Numbered from the stretch's first letter, positions 37,506-47,880 are shown. The stretch is 64,000 nucleotides of DNA from Rhizobium acidisoli (GCF_002531755.2 NZ_CP034998.1:1922001-1986000), one strand, 5' to 3'. Notes: a model not told the origin generated them from the letters alone. Program-made: numbers and translations.

Positions 37506-38123
37506 TTAACGCGAATAGAATTCGACGACCAGATGCGGTTCCATGACGACCGGGAACGGAACGTCGCTGAGCGTCGGAACGCGGCCGAAGGTGGCGACCA
37601 TCTTGTTGTGATCGACTTCGATATAATCAGGAACGTCGCGCTCGGCGAGGCTGACGGCTTCCAGAACGATCACCAGCTGCTTCGACTTCTCGCGAACTTC
37701 GATGACGTCGCCGGCCTTGCAGCGGTACGAACCGATATTGACGCGCACACCGTTGACGGTGACGTGGCCATGGTTGACGAACTGACGGGCAGCAAAGACC
37801 GTCGGAACGAACTTGGCGCGATAGACGATCGCGTCGAGGCGCGATTCCAGCAGGCCGATCAGGTTTTCCGAAGTGTCGCCCTTGCGGCGGTCGGCTTCAG
37901 CGAAGATCGCGCGGAACTGCTTTTCGCGCAGGTCGCCGTAGTAGCCCTTGAGCTTCTGCTTGGCGCGCAGCTGCACACCGAAGTCCGAAAGCTTGCCCTT
38001 GCGGCGCTGGCCGTGCTGGCCCGGGCCGTATTCGCGGCGGTTCACCGGGGACTTCGGACGGCCCCAGATGTTTTCGCCCATACGGCGGTCAATTTTGTAC
38101 TTGGACGATTCGCGCTTGCTCAT
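37506..38123 (-). CDS. rpsD: 30S ribosomal protein S4
   Basis: 205 residues. S4 is a primary 16S-rRNA-binding protein of the small subunit. [21 protein letters not shown] and the S4 RNA-binding domain [31 protein letters not shown] are diagnostic. AAAGGA precedes the ATG at 38123, and the longer in-frame start at 38180 was not used. In alphaproteobacteria rpsD often stands alone, as here. A ~220-bp leader upstream holds a short palindrome (tctgatctctgccgagatctg) that could matter for control. Confidence 0.97.
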   Translation of the reverse strand: MSKRESSKYKIDRRMGENIWGRPKSPVNRREYGPGQHGQRRKGKLSDFGVQLRAKQKLKGYYGDLREKQFRAIFAEADRRKGDTSENLIGLLESRLDAIVYRAKFVPTVFAARQFVNHGHVTVNGVRVNIGSYRCKAGDVIEVREKSKQLVIVLEAVSLAERDVPDYIEVDHNKMVATFGRVPTLSDVPFPVVMEPHLVVEFYSR

Positions 38124-38347
38124 CGCATTTCCTTTCAAAGGTTTATGCCGGTTTGTTGCCAAACCGCGCAAAGGAAACACGCCCTCCTCTGATCTCTGCC
38201 GAGATCTGACAGGATGTTTCGGTTACGCGAACAGAAACGATCCACGGGACATGTCAAATGAAACACCGGACATTGCTGCCCGGTGCTTGGGGCGGTCTTT
38301 AGAAGGCCGTCATGAAAATGTCAACAGCGGCAAAGCCGAAAGCGCCA

Positions 38348-39859
38348 CTATTCCGCAGCCAGCGGCCGATCGCCCGTATCGGGCGCATTCGCGTCGCCCG
38401 GCGCGGTCTGGCAATTCATGTCTGGGAAAGCCACGATGCGTTTACCGGAGAAATCCGTGTGCACGACGACAATCCCCTGCTCCTCGAAATAACCGAGCAG
38501 GCGGCGGGCGCGCCGCGCCGAATGGGTGCCGTAGGCGCGGGCAATGCGGGCGTCCGACGGGCACGGTTCGCCGCAGACGGCGGCCTTGGCGAGCATCAGG
38601 AAGACACCCTGCAGGTCGTCGGTGACACCTGACGACAGTGACAGCGCCGTCGCCCATTCGTCGCTCGCGGCTGTCGCGGCATCGACGCCGGAGCGGGAGA
38701 TCGCCACGCGCCGGCGGAAATCCGGTAGCGCGACCGGCGGTCCCGGCACGCGGCGCATGCGCAGCCGCACGAGAAAATCCTGGTAGAGCACGGAATCGGT
38801 GCGGAAGGCGGAGGTGGGATCGTCGAGTATTTCGGCAAGCACGCCGGCGAGGCGTTCCTCCCGCTCTTCGGCTGAGATTTCCACCTGGCTCGCCCTCGCC
38901 TCGACAGGCGCGGGTGACGCCGCCGGCGTCGAGCGTGAGAGCTCCGCCAGGATATCGGTGGTCGGCCGCGGCGCCGGCGGCGCACGGCGCACCAGCGGAC
39001 GCTGGAATTCCTCCGGATCGGGCGTGAAGATGAGATCCTCGACATCCTGCGGCGCATCCGGCAGCGGCATCAGCTTCGGGCTGGAGGAGCGCGCCGAGGT
39101 TTCCACCGCGCCGATCTGAATCGGCAGCGGCCGGCGCGACAGCGCCGGTCCGAGGGCGACGAAATTGCCGCGCTTCAGATCGCGGAACATTTCGGCCTGG
39201 CGGCGGTCCATGCCGAGCAGGTCGGCAGCGCGCGCCATGTCGATATCAAGAAAGGTGCGGCCCATCAGGAAGTTCGAGGCCTCGGCCGCGACGTTCTTGG
39301 CGAGCTTGGCAAGCCGCTGCGTGGCAATCACCCCGGCAAGCCCGCGCTTGCGCCCGCGGCACATCAGGTTGGTCATCGCTCCGAGCGACATCTTGCGCGC
39401 ATCTTCCGAGACGTCACCGCCGACGGAGGGGGCAAACATCTGCGCCTCGTCGACGACGACGAGAACCGGATACCAGTATTCGCGATCGGCATCGAACATG
39501 CCGTTGAGGAAGGCGGCAGCCGCACGCATCTGCTGCTCGATATCGAGGCCTTCGAGCGTCAGCACGCAGGAAACGCGATGCTGGCGGATGCGGTTGGCGA
39601 TACCAGCCAGCTCCGCCTCGGTGCGCTCGCCATCGACGACGACATGGCCGAACCTGTCGCTGAGGGTGACGAAATCACCCTCGGGATCGATGATGACCTG
39701 CTGCACCCATTGCGCGGATTGCTCGAGCAGGCGGCGCAAAAGATGCGACTTGCCCGATCCGGAATTGCCCTGGACGAGCAGACGGGTCGCCAGCAGCTCC
39801 TCGATATCGAGCGTCGCCGGGCTGCCGGACGCCAACCCCATATCGATGCCAACTTGCAA
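38348..39859 (-). CDS. HerA/DUF87-like ATPase
   Basis: 503 residues. The N-terminal ~265 residues are an AAA-like HerA/FtsK-type ATPase with Walker A GNSGSGKS (31-38), Walker B VLVVVDEAQM (131-140), and the sensor/finger segment GLAGVIATQRLAKLAKN. The middle (270-350) is proline/acid-rich, and the C-terminus (about 420-485) has a winged-helix-like SDARIARAYGTHSARRARRLLGYFEEQGIV. HerA proteins translocate DNA, often with the nuclease NurA or in anti-phage systems; no nuclease or defence partner lies next to it. The start is a TTG with GAGGA upstream; an ATG lies six codons later. Confidence 0.8.
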   Translation of the reverse strand: MQVGIDMGLASGSPATLDIEELLATRLLVQGNSGSGKSHLLRRLLEQSAQWVQQVIIDPEGDFVTLSDRFGHVVVDGERTEAELAGIANRIRQHRVSCVLTLEGLDIEQQMRAAAAFLNGMFDADREYWYPVLVVVDEAQMFAPSVGGDVSEDARKMSLGAMTNLMCRGRKRGLAGVIATQRLAKLAKNVAAEASNFLMGRTFLDIDMARAADLLGMDRRQAEMFRDLKRGNFVALGPALSRRPLPIQIGAVETSARSSSPKLMPLPDAPQDVEDLIFTPDPEEFQRPLVRRAPPAPRPTTDILAELSRSTPAASPAPVEARASQVEISAEEREERLAGVLAEILDDPTSAFRTDSVLYQDFLVRLRMRRVPGPPVALPDFRRRVAISRSGVDAATAASDEWATALSLSSGVTDDLQGVFLMLAKAAVCGEPCPSDARIARAYGTHSARRARRLLGYFEEQGIVVVHTDFSGKRIVAFPDMNCQTAPGDANAPDTGDRPLAAE

Positions 39860-39987
39860 TGCTGATCCTCGCGACGAAGAGACTCACATGAGTGAAGCGC
39901 CATTCTTCCGAAACGGCAACGCCCCGTCTATCAAAGAATCTGCTGATTTTCAGGGCCGGATTTCGCAAACCCACAGGACAATTCCCT

Positions 39988-40788
39988 TCATGCTCTCAGG
40001 CCGAAACCCTGCATCAGCCGTCGTGTCGCGAAATCCTGGTGGCCGGACGTGAAGACCGCGAAGTCGAAATTATCGGGATGCACCGCATCGGCCGCCGCCG
40101 GCACCAGCGTGCGGGCGCGCCGCGCGATTGCTTCGGCCGGATCAAGCCAGTCGACCGGCCAAGGCGCAAGCCGCCGGAAAAGATTGGCCATGAAAGGATA
40201 GTGGGTGCAGGCCAGCACGACGATATCGGTCTTTTGACCATCCTTCTCGACAAAACACTGGTCGATTTCGGCAAGCACGGCTTCGTCGGAGACGGCGTCG
40301 CCGCGAATATAGGCTTCGGCCATGCGCGCCAGGTTCTCAGAGCCGACGAGGCGGACATGGCATTGCTGCGCAAAGGATTGGATGAGATCGCGCGTATAGG
40401 CCCGCCTCACCGTGCCGGGGGTGGCGAGCACCGAGACCAGACCCGAGCGCGTGCGCTCCGCCGCCGGCTTGATCGCCGGCACGGTGCCGACAAAGGTCAT
40501 CCGGGGAAAGGCGGCGCGCAGGTCGGCGCCGACCAGAGTGAAGGCGGTGTTGCAGGCGATGATGCAGACTTCAGGGTCATAATCCGCCAGCAGCTTGGCG
40601 AAGAGCCCGATAACCCGCTCCTTCAGCGCCTGTTCCTCCCAGCCGCCATAGGGAAAACCGGCATCGTCGGCGACATAGATGAAGCCGCGTTCAGGCATCA
40701 AGACGCGCGCCTCGCGCAAGACGGTCAGCCCGCCGATGCCGGAATCGAAGAGAAGGATAGGTTTCAGCTCACGCGTCGTCGCTGTCAT
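39988..40788 (-). CDS. murI: Glutamate racemase
   Basis: 266 residues. It makes D-glutamate for peptidoglycan. The two catalytic cysteines lie in ACNTAFT and LACTHYPF, and [10 protein letters not shown] is the N-terminal signature. The start at 40788 overlaps the end of the methyltransferase gene by 20 bp; longer upstream frames are shadows. Confidence 0.93.
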   Translation of the reverse strand: MTATTRELKPILLFDSGIGGLTVLREARVLMPERGFIYVADDAGFPYGGWEEQALKERVIGLFAKLLADYDPEVCIIACNTAFTLVGADLRAAFPRMTFVGTVPAIKPAAERTRSGLVSVLATPGTVRRAYTRDLIQSFAQQCHVRLVGSENLARMAEAYIRGDAVSDEAVLAEIDQCFVEKDGQKTDIVVLACTHYPFMANLFRRLAPWPVDWLDPAEAIARRARTLVPAAADAVHPDNFDFAVFTSGHQDFATRRLMQGFGLRA

Positions 40789-41599
40789 CTGGCGGTGTTT
40801 CCTTGGCCGATGTCGGGAACCTGCCACCGCGCGGGCTCTTGCGCGAGAAGCGGTCGAGGGAAGAGATGACGCCGCGCAGCACGCTGATTTCCTGCTCCGT
40901 GAAAGCCCGGCGGGATAGAACGGCACGCAGATTGTCGACCATTTTCGGCTTTTTCCCGGCAGGGTGGAAATATCCGCGCGCATCCAGCGCCTCTTCCAGC
41001 TGGTCGAACAGGCCGAACAGCTGTTCCTTGGTCGAGGGCGTCTGCCCCATCGCCTGGAACGGCACAGCGCCGACATCTTCCATGCCGGACTTCATCCATT
41101 CATAGGACATCAGCAGCACGGCCTGGGCGATATTAAGCGAAGCAAAGGCTGGGTTGACGGGAAAGGTGACGATCTCGTCGGCAAGCGCCACTTCCTCATT
41201 GGTCAGCCCCCAGCGCTCGCGTCCGAAGAGGATGCCGGTGCCCTCGCCTGCACGGAATTTTGCCCTCAGGGTCTCGGCGGCGATCACGGGGGAGCGCACC
41301 GGCTTATAACCGTCACGCTCGCGCGCCGTCGTCGCATAGACGAAGTTGAGATCGGCGACCGCCTGCTCCAGCGTGTCGTAGACCTTCGTTGCCGCGATCA
41401 CGTGATCGGCCTTGGAAGCGGTCGCCAGCGCCTTTTCGTTCGGCCAGCCGTCACGTGGATTGACAAGGCGCAGTTCGGCAAGACCGAAATTCGCCATGGC
41501 GCGCGCCACCATGCCGATATTCTCGCCCATCTGCGGCTCGACCAGAATGATGGCCGGCCCTTCGGCCAGAAGTTGACGCTCGCTGTTCGTGCCTGCCAT
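40769..41599 (-). CDS. trmJ: TrmJ/TrmH-family tRNA/rRNA 2'-O-methyltransferase (SPOUT)
   Basis: 276 residues. The SPOUT motifs are [13 protein letters not shown], the [15 protein letters not shown]-knot motif and [19 protein letters not shown]. TrmJ methylates the ribose of position 32 in tRNA; the exact target here is inferred from family likeness. It starts 5 bp after the FUSC gene stop and overlaps murI, so the three look like one operon. Confidence 0.87.
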   Translation of the reverse strand: MAGTNSERQLLAEGPAIILVEPQMGENIGMVARAMANFGLAELRLVNPRDGWPNEKALATASKADHVIAATKVYDTLEQAVADLNFVYATTARERDGYKPVRSPVIAAETLRAKFRAGEGTGILFGRERWGLTNEEVALADEIVTFPVNPAFASLNIAQAVLLMSYEWMKSGMEDVGAVPFQAMGQTPSTKEQLFGLFDQLEEALDARGYFHPAGKKPKMVDNLRAVLSRRAFTEQEISVLRGVISSLDRFSRKSPRGGRFPTSAKETPPDDSDDA

Positions 41600-41603
41600 A
41601 GTC

Positions 41604-43637
41604 TTATCCTTGTTTCGAGCGCGCAATAGCCTCGCCCGTCGCAAACGGCAAGACGTCGGCCTGCGGATAGAGCCTTTCCAGCGCCGAACCGATCATTTCG
41701 AGCCCCAGCCTGGCGCCCTCGCGCGACAGCGGCAGGTGTCGCCCTGTCGTCCGCGAGGCCTTGCGCTTGATCAGGAAACAGCTCGAGCCGCGCTGGGCGG
41801 CATTGTCGATCAGCGCCAGATCCGCCGCGATCAGCCTATTCAGAATGTCGGCGGCGGCCGGCACTTCGTAATTCTTCGCGAGGATACGCGCCCAGTAGGT
41901 GCAGGACAGGAAGATCGCCAGCGTCTGGCGGATCTGGCCCGGTCGCGTCACCACCGACCAGGAAGAGCCGAGCGGCCGCGCTGCGACCGTCACGTCGCGG
42001 TAGCAGGCATCGATCTTCTGCGACAGCGCCATCAGTTCGAAACCGCTCTTGCCTTCGCCCAACGCGCCAAGCAGGTCGCGCAGCGCCTGGAACCAACGGG
42101 CAAGCGCGGAATCAAGCGCGCCGCGCGTGCGTGTGGGGAAGACGATAAAGGCGACCGCCGTTCCGGCCGCCGCCCCGATCATGGTCTCCCCGATCCGCAG
42201 CTTCAACAGATCGAGCGTCAGCACGCCGGTCATGCCGTAGACCAGGCAGAGCACGATCGAGATGAAGAAGGTCATGGTCGCATAGGAAACCTGCAGAAAA
42301 TAGAAGGCGAGGAAGATACAGACTGCGGCAACCGGAATGGCGATCGCGGGCTCGCCTGAAATCAGCGTTGCCAGCACAAGGCCGATAGCGATCCCGGACA
42401 CGGTCCCGAGCGAGCGCGACAGCGCCCTCATCGCCGTGTCGCCGCGCGAATTGGTGTTGGTGAACACCAGGAAGGAGGCAAGCACCGCCCAGAACCAGCG
42501 TTCGCGCGACAAGAGCAGGCCGAAGCTCATGGCGATCGCCGACGCGATGGTGATCTGCAGCGCCGACCGCAGCAGAGGATTGGCGAGCGAAAAATCGATC
42601 GCCTGGGATTGCGCCGTATCCTTGATCGCATCGATCTCGGAGAAACCGGAGGCCTGCCCCTCGCCGATCGCCTGCGTCAACTGCTGTCGCGCCTCGCCAA
42701 GCCAGAGGAGCGCCCGCACGGTTTCGCCCTGCGGCTGATCCCTGATGGCATCGGCCATCCCTTCAAATCTTGCAAGTTCCGCCGCATCCGCCTCGATGAC
42801 CGCATGGACGAGCGCAAAAGGCGGCGGGCTCTGGAAGCTCAGCACGATCGCACTCTCGGCGGCAAGATGGGCGTCGAAAAGCCGGATCGCCAGTTCGGCG
42901 GCGGGGTCGGCGGCAGCGTCGAAAACGCCGGCCGGCGGGCGCGGGATGAAGGTTTCCGCCATCAGCACCACTTCCTTCAGCCGGTCTTCCAGCTGCCGCA
43001 GTTCCTGCCGGTCGGCTTCGCCGATCTCGGCGCCGCCGGCGATGGCGGCGAGCTTGAAAAGGATCTGGTTGATCCGGCCCCTGACGCTTTCGAGCGAACG
43101 CAACAGGTCGCGCCGCCAATCGTCGGGCAACAGCACCGCCCTCACCAGATGGCCGATAAGCACAGCGACGACAGGGCCGATCGCGACTTCCGGCAGCTCG
43201 GCAAGCGGCGGCCGGAAATAAGCGCCCATGAAATAGGAGGTGAAGGCGAACATGCCGATGGCAAAACCGCGCGGCCCGAACACCCGTCCCGCCGATGCGA
43301 GCGCGATCACCACCAGGAAGACGAGATCGGAGAGAAGACGGCGATCCTCGAGCCCCGCCGCGATGCCGACGACGGCAAGGCTTGCCACACAGCCGAAGAG
43401 CCGCGTCACCAACTGGCGGGAATTGCCCTTGTCGCGCACCGCCACTCCACCTTCGATCGACAGCACGATGCCGAGGCCGAATGCCGCAGTCGGCAACGGC
43501 AGGATGAACGTGTGGATGGCAAGAAGGACCAAAAAGGAGAAAACGATCGTCAGCGTCACCCGCAGGGCCATGCGCAGACGCGAAAGCGCCGGATCATTGG
43601 CAAGCAGCCAGTCGCGAGCCTGAAAACCGGAAAACAA
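41604..43637 (-). CDS. FUSC-family inner-membrane transporter
   Basis: 677 residues with two repeats of a six-helix membrane bundle (about 20-165 and 345-500), each followed by a soluble region, as in fusaric acid resistance and aromatic acid exporters of the YccS/AaeB type. The first bundle begins LRMALRVTLTIVFSFLVLLAIHTF. Substrate unknown; there is no membrane-fusion (AaeA-like) protein gene beside it. The start is a TTG with GAGGGGG upstream. Confidence 0.85.
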   Translation of the reverse strand: MFSGFQARDWLLANDPALSRLRMALRVTLTIVFSFLVLLAIHTFILPLPTAAFGLGIVLSIEGGVAVRDKGNSRQLVTRLFGCVASLAVVGIAAGLEDRRLLSDLVFLVVIALASAGRVFGPRGFAIGMFAFTSYFMGAYFRPPLAELPEVAIGPVVAVLIGHLVRAVLLPDDWRRDLLRSLESVRGRINQILFKLAAIAGGAEIGEADRQELRQLEDRLKEVVLMAETFIPRPPAGVFDAAADPAAELAIRLFDAHLAAESAIVLSFQSPPPFALVHAVIEADAAELARFEGMADAIRDQPQGETVRALLWLGEARQQLTQAIGEGQASGFSEIDAIKDTAQSQAIDFSLANPLLRSALQITIASAIAMSFGLLLSRERWFWAVLASFLVFTNTNSRGDTAMRALSRSLGTVSGIAIGLVLATLISGEPAIAIPVAAVCIFLAFYFLQVSYATMTFFISIVLCLVYGMTGVLTLDLLKLRIGETMIGAAAGTAVAFIVFPTRTRGALDSALARWFQALRDLLGALGEGKSGFELMALSQKIDACYRDVTVAARPLGSSWSVVTRPGQIRQTLAIFLSCTYWARILAKNYEVPAAADILNRLIAADLALIDNAAQRGSSCFLIKRKASRTTGRHLPLSREGARLGLEMIGSALERLYPQADVLPFATGEAIARSKQG

Positions 43638-43738
43638 ATGCAGGCCCCCTCATGCCGCGGAAGGATCGACAGATAATGCCATGCCGGGCGAAGCAAATCG
43701 CCCGAGATCGAATCTCGACGGTCGCGACTGTCGCGCGC

Positions 43739-44269
43739 CTATTGGCCCTTGGCAATCAGCGTCATCGTCGCCTTCAAGGAATCGCGGCCCTGCGTTTCGA
43801 TATTCTCGGTGACGATATCATCGATGACGGCCTGGCCAGCCTCCTCGACCACCTCGAAGCGAACGGTCGTGTAGTCCTTAGCGTCAGGAGCGTCCGCGCA
43901 GGCGGATTTCATGAAGCGTACCGTGACCTCGGTCGTCCCGTTGGCCGGTGGCGCCGCCGCCATCGTCAGATCCTCCAGCGGGCATGCATCCTGGCCGTTG
44001 ACGATGACGTCGTAATCGAAGGGCGATATGCCGTCGTCGTCGTCGCCGGCGGGAAATTGCGCGGCCGCCTGGTATTTCGCGACGAAGTCCTTGCTGTAGA
44101 GATGGTCGAGCCGGCTCGCATCGAAGATGTCTGTCCAATCGCTGTTGTTGTCGGCCCAGTTGTTCTTGGTTGCCTCCATGATCTCCTTCACCGGAGCGGT
44201 GGCATCGGCCGCATGGGCGGCCCCTGAAAAGGCGATAAGGCTTGCGATAACAACGGCGATTGTCTTCAT
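43739..44269 (-). CDS. Small secreted protein of unknown function
   Basis: 176 residues: signal peptide (residues 1-20, AFSGAAHA) then a mature acidic domain with the aspartate-rich run GDDDDG and two cysteines (in DACPLED and SACADAP) that could pair. It resembles DUF3828-like periplasmic proteins in having a helical start (VKEIMEATKNNW) and a beta-sheet end, but I am not sure of the family. It has no operon partners. Confidence 0.7.
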   Translation of the reverse strand: MKTIAVVIASLIAFSGAAHAADATAPVKEIMEATKNNWADNNSDWTDIFDASRLDHLYSKDFVAKYQAAAQFPAGDDDDGISPFDYDVIVNGQDACPLEDLTMAAAPPANGTTEVTVRFMKSACADAPDAKDYTTVRFEVVEEAGQAVIDDIVTENIETQGRDSLKATMTLIAKGQ

Positions 44270-44457
44270 GATCGAATGTTCCGGGGCGGGCAAATCAAGG
44301 CGGACACTAGCCAGATTTCGGCGCTTGGCAATGCCGGCAAAAACGCATTGTGAAACCCGTTGCAGCTTTGCGTTCCCGGTTCACAATGCTATAGCGCTCC
44401 TCATCACGTCACCCACCCGGGACGCTTGTCCCCTTCAAGCTCGAACGAGGCAGATAC

Positions 44458-45669
44458 ATGAACAAGATCAAGGTCGCCAATCCCGTCGCCGATCTCGACG
44501 GCGATGAAATGACGCGCATCATCTGGCAGCTCATCAAGGATAAGCTGATCCATCCGTATCTCGACCTCGATATCGACTATTTCGACCTCTCCGTTGAAAA
44601 CCGCGACGCCACCAACGACCAGGTAACGGTCGATGCCGCCAACGCCATCAAGAAATACGGCGTCGGCATCAAGTGCGCGACGATCACCCCGGACGAAGCC
44701 CGCGTCAAGGAATTCAACCTCAAGGAAATGTGGAAGAGCCCGAACGGCACGATCCGCAACATCCTGGGCGGCGTCATCTTCCGCGAGCCGATCATTTGCA
44801 AAAACGTGCCGCGCCTGGTTCCCGGCTGGACGCAGCCGATCGTTGTCGGCCGTCACGCTTTCGGCGACCAGTACCGCGCGACCGACTTCAAATTCCCCGG
44901 CAAGGGCAAGCTGACGATCAAGTTCGTCGGCGAAGACGGCACCGTGATCGAAAAGGAAGTCTTCAACGCGCCGGGCGCCGGCGTCGCCATGGCCATGTAC
45001 AACCTCGACGAATCGATCCGCGAATTCGCCCGCGCCTCGATGATGTACGGCCTGATGCGCAAGTGGCCGGTCTATCTGTCGACCAAGAACACCATCCTCA
45101 AGGCCTATGACGGCCGCTTCAAGGACATCTTCGAGGAAGTCTACGAGACCGAATTCAAGGATCAGTTCAAGGAAGCCGGCATCACCTACGAACACCGCCT
45201 GATCGACGACATGGTCGCCTCGGCGCTCAAGTGGTCGGGCGGTTACGTCTGGGCCTGCAAGAACTATGACGGGGACGTCCAGTCCGATACGGTCGCCCAG
45301 GGCTTCGGCTCGCTCGGCCTGATGACCTCGGTCCTGCTCACGCCGGACGGCAAGACGGTCGAAGCCGAAGCCGCTCACGGCACGGTCACCCGCCACTACC
45401 GCCAGCACCAGAAGGGCCAGGAAACCTCGACGAACTCGATCGCCTCGATCTTCGCCTGGACCCGCGGCCTCGCTCACCGCGCCAAGCTCGACGACAACGC
45501 CGAACTGGCCCGCTTCGCCTCGACGCTCGAAAAGGTCTGCGTCGATACCGTCGAATCCGGCTTCATGACCAAGGACCTGGCGCTCTTGATCGGCCCGGAT
45601 CAGCCGTGGCTCTCGACCACCGCCTTCCTCGACAAGATCGACCAGAACCTGCAGAAGGCGATGGCGTAA
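44458..45669 (+). CDS. icd: NADP-dependent isocitrate dehydrogenase (dimeric, eukaryote-like type)
   Basis: 403 residues. It oxidises isocitrate to 2-oxoglutarate in the citric acid cycle. The start [21 protein letters not shown] and the later [26 protein letters not shown] and [11 protein letters not shown] are typical of the type II dimeric enzymes used by rhizobia. It stands alone and ends in a strong terminator. Confidence 0.96.
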   Translation: MNKIKVANPVADLDGDEMTRIIWQLIKDKLIHPYLDLDIDYFDLSVENRDATNDQVTVDAANAIKKYGVGIKCATITPDEARVKEFNLKEMWKSPNGTIRNILGGVIFREPIICKNVPRLVPGWTQPIVVGRHAFGDQYRATDFKFPGKGKLTIKFVGEDGTVIEKEVFNAPGAGVAMAMYNLDESIREFARASMMYGLMRKWPVYLSTKNTILKAYDGRFKDIFEEVYETEFKDQFKEAGITYEHRLIDDMVASALKWSGGYVWACKNYDGDVQSDTVAQGFGSLGLMTSVLLTPDGKTVEAEAAHGTVTRHYRQHQKGQETSTNSIASIFAWTRGLAHRAKLDDNAELARFASTLEKVCVDTVESGFMTKDLALLIGPDQPWLSTTAFLDKIDQNLQKAMA

Positions 45670-45693
45670 GCCTCCCCTTTCGCGATAGCATTG

Positions 45694-45725
45694 AAACGGC
45701 GGGGATTTCCCCGCCGTTTTTATTT
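45694..45725 (+). terminator. Intrinsic terminator of icd
   Basis: aaacggcgggg-attt-ccccgccgttt is an 11-bp perfect stem followed by TTTTATTT, 24 bp after the icd stop. Confidence 0.92.
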
Positions 45726-45737
45726 GGGAACGAACCG

Positions 45738-46182
45738 ATGACCGCCATCCTGCGACCGCTTGAACCCTCCGACCGCACCGCCTGGGCCCCCCTATGGGAA
45801 GCGTATCAGCGCTTCTACGAGGTGGTCATCCCGCCCGAAACCACGGATCTCACCTGGGCTCGCTTTCACGATCCCGACGAACCGATGCATGCGCTCGGCG
45901 CCTTCGGCGAAGACGGCCGCCTCGTCGGCATCGTCCATGCCATCTTTCACCGCTCCTGCTGGCTGCCGCAATGGACCTGCTACCTGCAGGATCTCTATGT
46001 CGAAAACAGCCAACGCGGCCTCGGCAGGTGCCGCTCTGATCGATGCCGTCGCCGATCTGGCGCGCACAAACGGCGCCGGCAGGCTCTACTGGATGACGCA
46101 CGAAACGAATGCAACGGCCCGGCGGCTTTACGACAAGATCGCCGAACGTTCGGGCTTCATCCAGTACCGCAAGGCTCTCTAA
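45738..46182 (+). pseudogene. GNAT acetyltransferase broken by a frameshift in the acetyl-CoA-binding motif
   Basis: The N-terminal ~96 residues (MTAILRPLEPSDRTAWAPLW ... YLQDLYVENSQRGLG) read in the frame of 45738; the C-terminal ~50 residues (GAALIDAVADLARTNG ... RSGFIQYRKAL) read in the next frame and end at 46182. The switch falls at 46025-46029, where a family member would read Q-R-G-L-G-x-G-A: two bases are missing or one is extra. Downstream the first frame continues only as arginine-rich nonsense to 46220. It may be a real null allele or a sequencing error. The ATG at 45738 follows icd's terminator. Confidence 0.8.
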
Positions 46183-46250
46183 AGATCGGGGGTTGCACAA
46201 AGACCTTGCCGCGCTATTGATTCCGAGCAACGCAACAGGAGGAGGATGTC

Positions 46251-46877
46251 ATGACCGAAGAATTGGTATTCTACACGAACCCGATGTCACGCGGCCGCAT
46301 CGCGCGCTGGATGCTGGAGGAAATCGGTCAGCCCTATCGTACCGAACTCCTGACCTTCGGCGAAACCATGAAGGCGCCGGAATATCTGCGGGTCAACCCG
46401 ATGGGCAAGGTGCCGGCGATCCGCCATGGCAACACCGTCGTCACCGAATGCGCGGCGATCTGCGCCTATCTCGCCGAAACCTTCCCGGAAAAGGGGCTGG
46501 CCCCCAAACCGCAGGAGCGCGCCGCCTATTACCGCTGGATGTTCTTTGCCGCCGGTCCGCTGGAATCGGCAATGACAATGAGGGCTCTGGGCTTCGACAT
46601 TCCGACGGAGAAGTTGCGCATGGCCGGCTGCGGCGGTTTCAGCGACGTCATGAACACGCTCGAAATGGCCGTTTCCGGCTCGATTTATGTTGCCGGCGAG
46701 CGCTTCACCGCCGCCGACGTCTATGTCGGCTCGCATATCGGCTGGGGCCTCGGCTTCGGCAGCATCGAAAAACGCCAGGCCTTCGTCGATTATTTCGGCC
46801 GCATCAGCGAACGAGAGGCCTATAAGCGCGCCAATGCGCTGGATGACGAGGCCGGCAAGACGATGCAGGCGGCCTGA
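46251..46877 (+). CDS. Glutathione S-transferase family protein
   Basis: 208 residues. A thioredoxin-fold N-terminal domain (FYTNPMSRGRIARWMLEEIGQPYRTEL, with the glutathione-binding P-x-x-x-R and the cis-proline of GKVPAI) is joined to an all-helical C-terminal domain. Substrate unknown. A very strong AGGAGGAGG lies before the ATG. Confidence 0.92.
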   Translation: MTEELVFYTNPMSRGRIARWMLEEIGQPYRTELLTFGETMKAPEYLRVNPMGKVPAIRHGNTVVTECAAICAYLAETFPEKGLAPKPQERAAYYRWMFFAAGPLESAMTMRALGFDIPTEKLRMAGCGGFSDVMNTLEMAVSGSIYVAGERFTAADVYVGSHIGWGLGFGSIEKRQAFVDYFGRISEREAYKRANALDDEAGKTMQAA

Positions 46878-46883
46878 TCGCCG

Positions 46884-46912
46884 CCGGCGCGGCTCCAATG
46901 TGGCCGCGCCGG
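46884..46912. terminator. Hairpin between convergent GST and AraC genes
   Basis: Perfect 10-bp arms (ccggcgcggc at 46884-46893, its complement at 46903-46912) with a 9-nt loop lie 7 bp after the GST stop and 12 bp from the end of the AraC gene. There is no T-run, so termination is only likely. Confidence 0.55.
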
Positions 46913-46923
46913 GATGTCAGCCC

Positions 46924-47775
46924 TCAGGCGAGCGGCATATGGATATCCGTCATCAACTCGGTCGGCGGCACGTCGCGCGGATTGTTGAGATATTCCTCGA
47001 ACATGACTCTGTCCTTCAGCTGCCGTCCCGATCTGGGCAGCCATTCCGCATAAAGCCACTGATAGGCCTTGTGCATGTCGGCATAGGGGCCTTTGTGGCG
47101 CAGCACCGCATAGTCGCCGCCGTCGATCGTGCGCTTCTCGAACGGCGCTTCGGCCGGAACATTGGCAGAGCCGGTGACGCAAGCGATCGAGCGCAGCTTT
47201 TCGGCCGACACGATGTCGGGATCGTCGAGATAGACGCCGATCATCCGCATCTCGGGCCTGGCGAGGCCGCGGGCGTAAAGCGTGCCGAACAATGTTTCGA
47301 AGGCTTTGCCGATCTCCATATAGGAGCCGGTATGGGCGACACCGATCAGTTCGGTCGGTGCGATCTCACGTATGGTCACGTCGAACATGGCGTTGGTCTT
47401 TCCGTTAGGTAAGGGTTGGAAGGCTGTGTGGCTTCCCTCTTTCCGGTAGCGACCTGGCGGCATGCCGTAGACCGACTTGAAAATGCGCGTGAAGGATTGG
47501 AGATTGGGATAGCCTGATCGCTTTGCAATCTCGCCGACGGCAAGCTCCGTGCCGACGATCTCGCCCGCTGCGCGATGCAGCCGCAGCCGCTTGACGGTGG
47601 CCGCCAGCGTCTCGCCGTAAATCGCCCGGTAGATCCTGTGCCAGTGATAGCTCGACAGGCAGGCGATCTCGGCAATACGCGCCATATCCAGCTCCTCGTC
47701 GAGGTGGTCGTGAATATAGGCCGAAACCCGTCTCAGACGGCTTTCATAAAGTGCCCATGCCGTTTCGCCGTTCAT
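46924..47775 (-). CDS. AraC-family regulator with GyrI-like effector domain
   Basis: 283 residues. Residues ~5-105 are an N-terminal AraC DNA-binding domain with two helix-turn-helix motifs (MARIAEIACLSSYHWHRIY and VGEIAKRSGYPNLQSFTRIFKSVYG). Residues ~125-283 are a GyrI/Rob-like small-molecule-binding domain. Such regulators often sense drugs or cationic compounds and switch on exporters. It is divergent from a LysE exporter gene, 127 bp apart, which may be its target. A TTG two codons earlier is a less likely start. Confidence 0.9.
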   Translation of the reverse strand: MNGETAWALYESRLRRVSAYIHDHLDEELDMARIAEIACLSSYHWHRIYRAIYGETLAATVKRLRLHRAAGEIVGTELAVGEIAKRSGYPNLQSFTRIFKSVYGMPPGRYRKEGSHTAFQPLPNGKTNAMFDVTIREIAPTELIGVAHTGSYMEIGKAFETLFGTLYARGLARPEMRMIGVYLDDPDIVSAEKLRSIACVTGSANVPAEAPFEKRTIDGGDYAVLRHKGPYADMHKAYQWLYAEWLPRSGRQLKDRVMFEEYLNNPRDVPPTELMTDIHMPLA

Positions 47776-47820
47776 TGTCAAACCTCATGCAAATCGATCG
47801 GTTGCAGAGAACCATATCCC

Positions 47821-47880
47821 GATTTGACAAATCCTGCGGACTTGAACTGGCGGCGAATCCCGCATAAACCGGAATTCCGG
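47821..47880. promoter_or_regulatory. Two palindromes in the AraC/LysE intergenic region
   Basis: gatttg-a-caaatc at 47821-47833 and ccggaattccgg at 47869-47880 are perfect short palindromes between the two divergent starts. Either could be an operator. They are short, so chance cannot be excluded. Confidence 0.35.

Noticed and set aside
36768..38192. A 474-codon open frame antisense to the glutaminase and rpsD.
   Set aside because: It spans two genes and a terminator on the other strand, so cannot be a natural coding unit.
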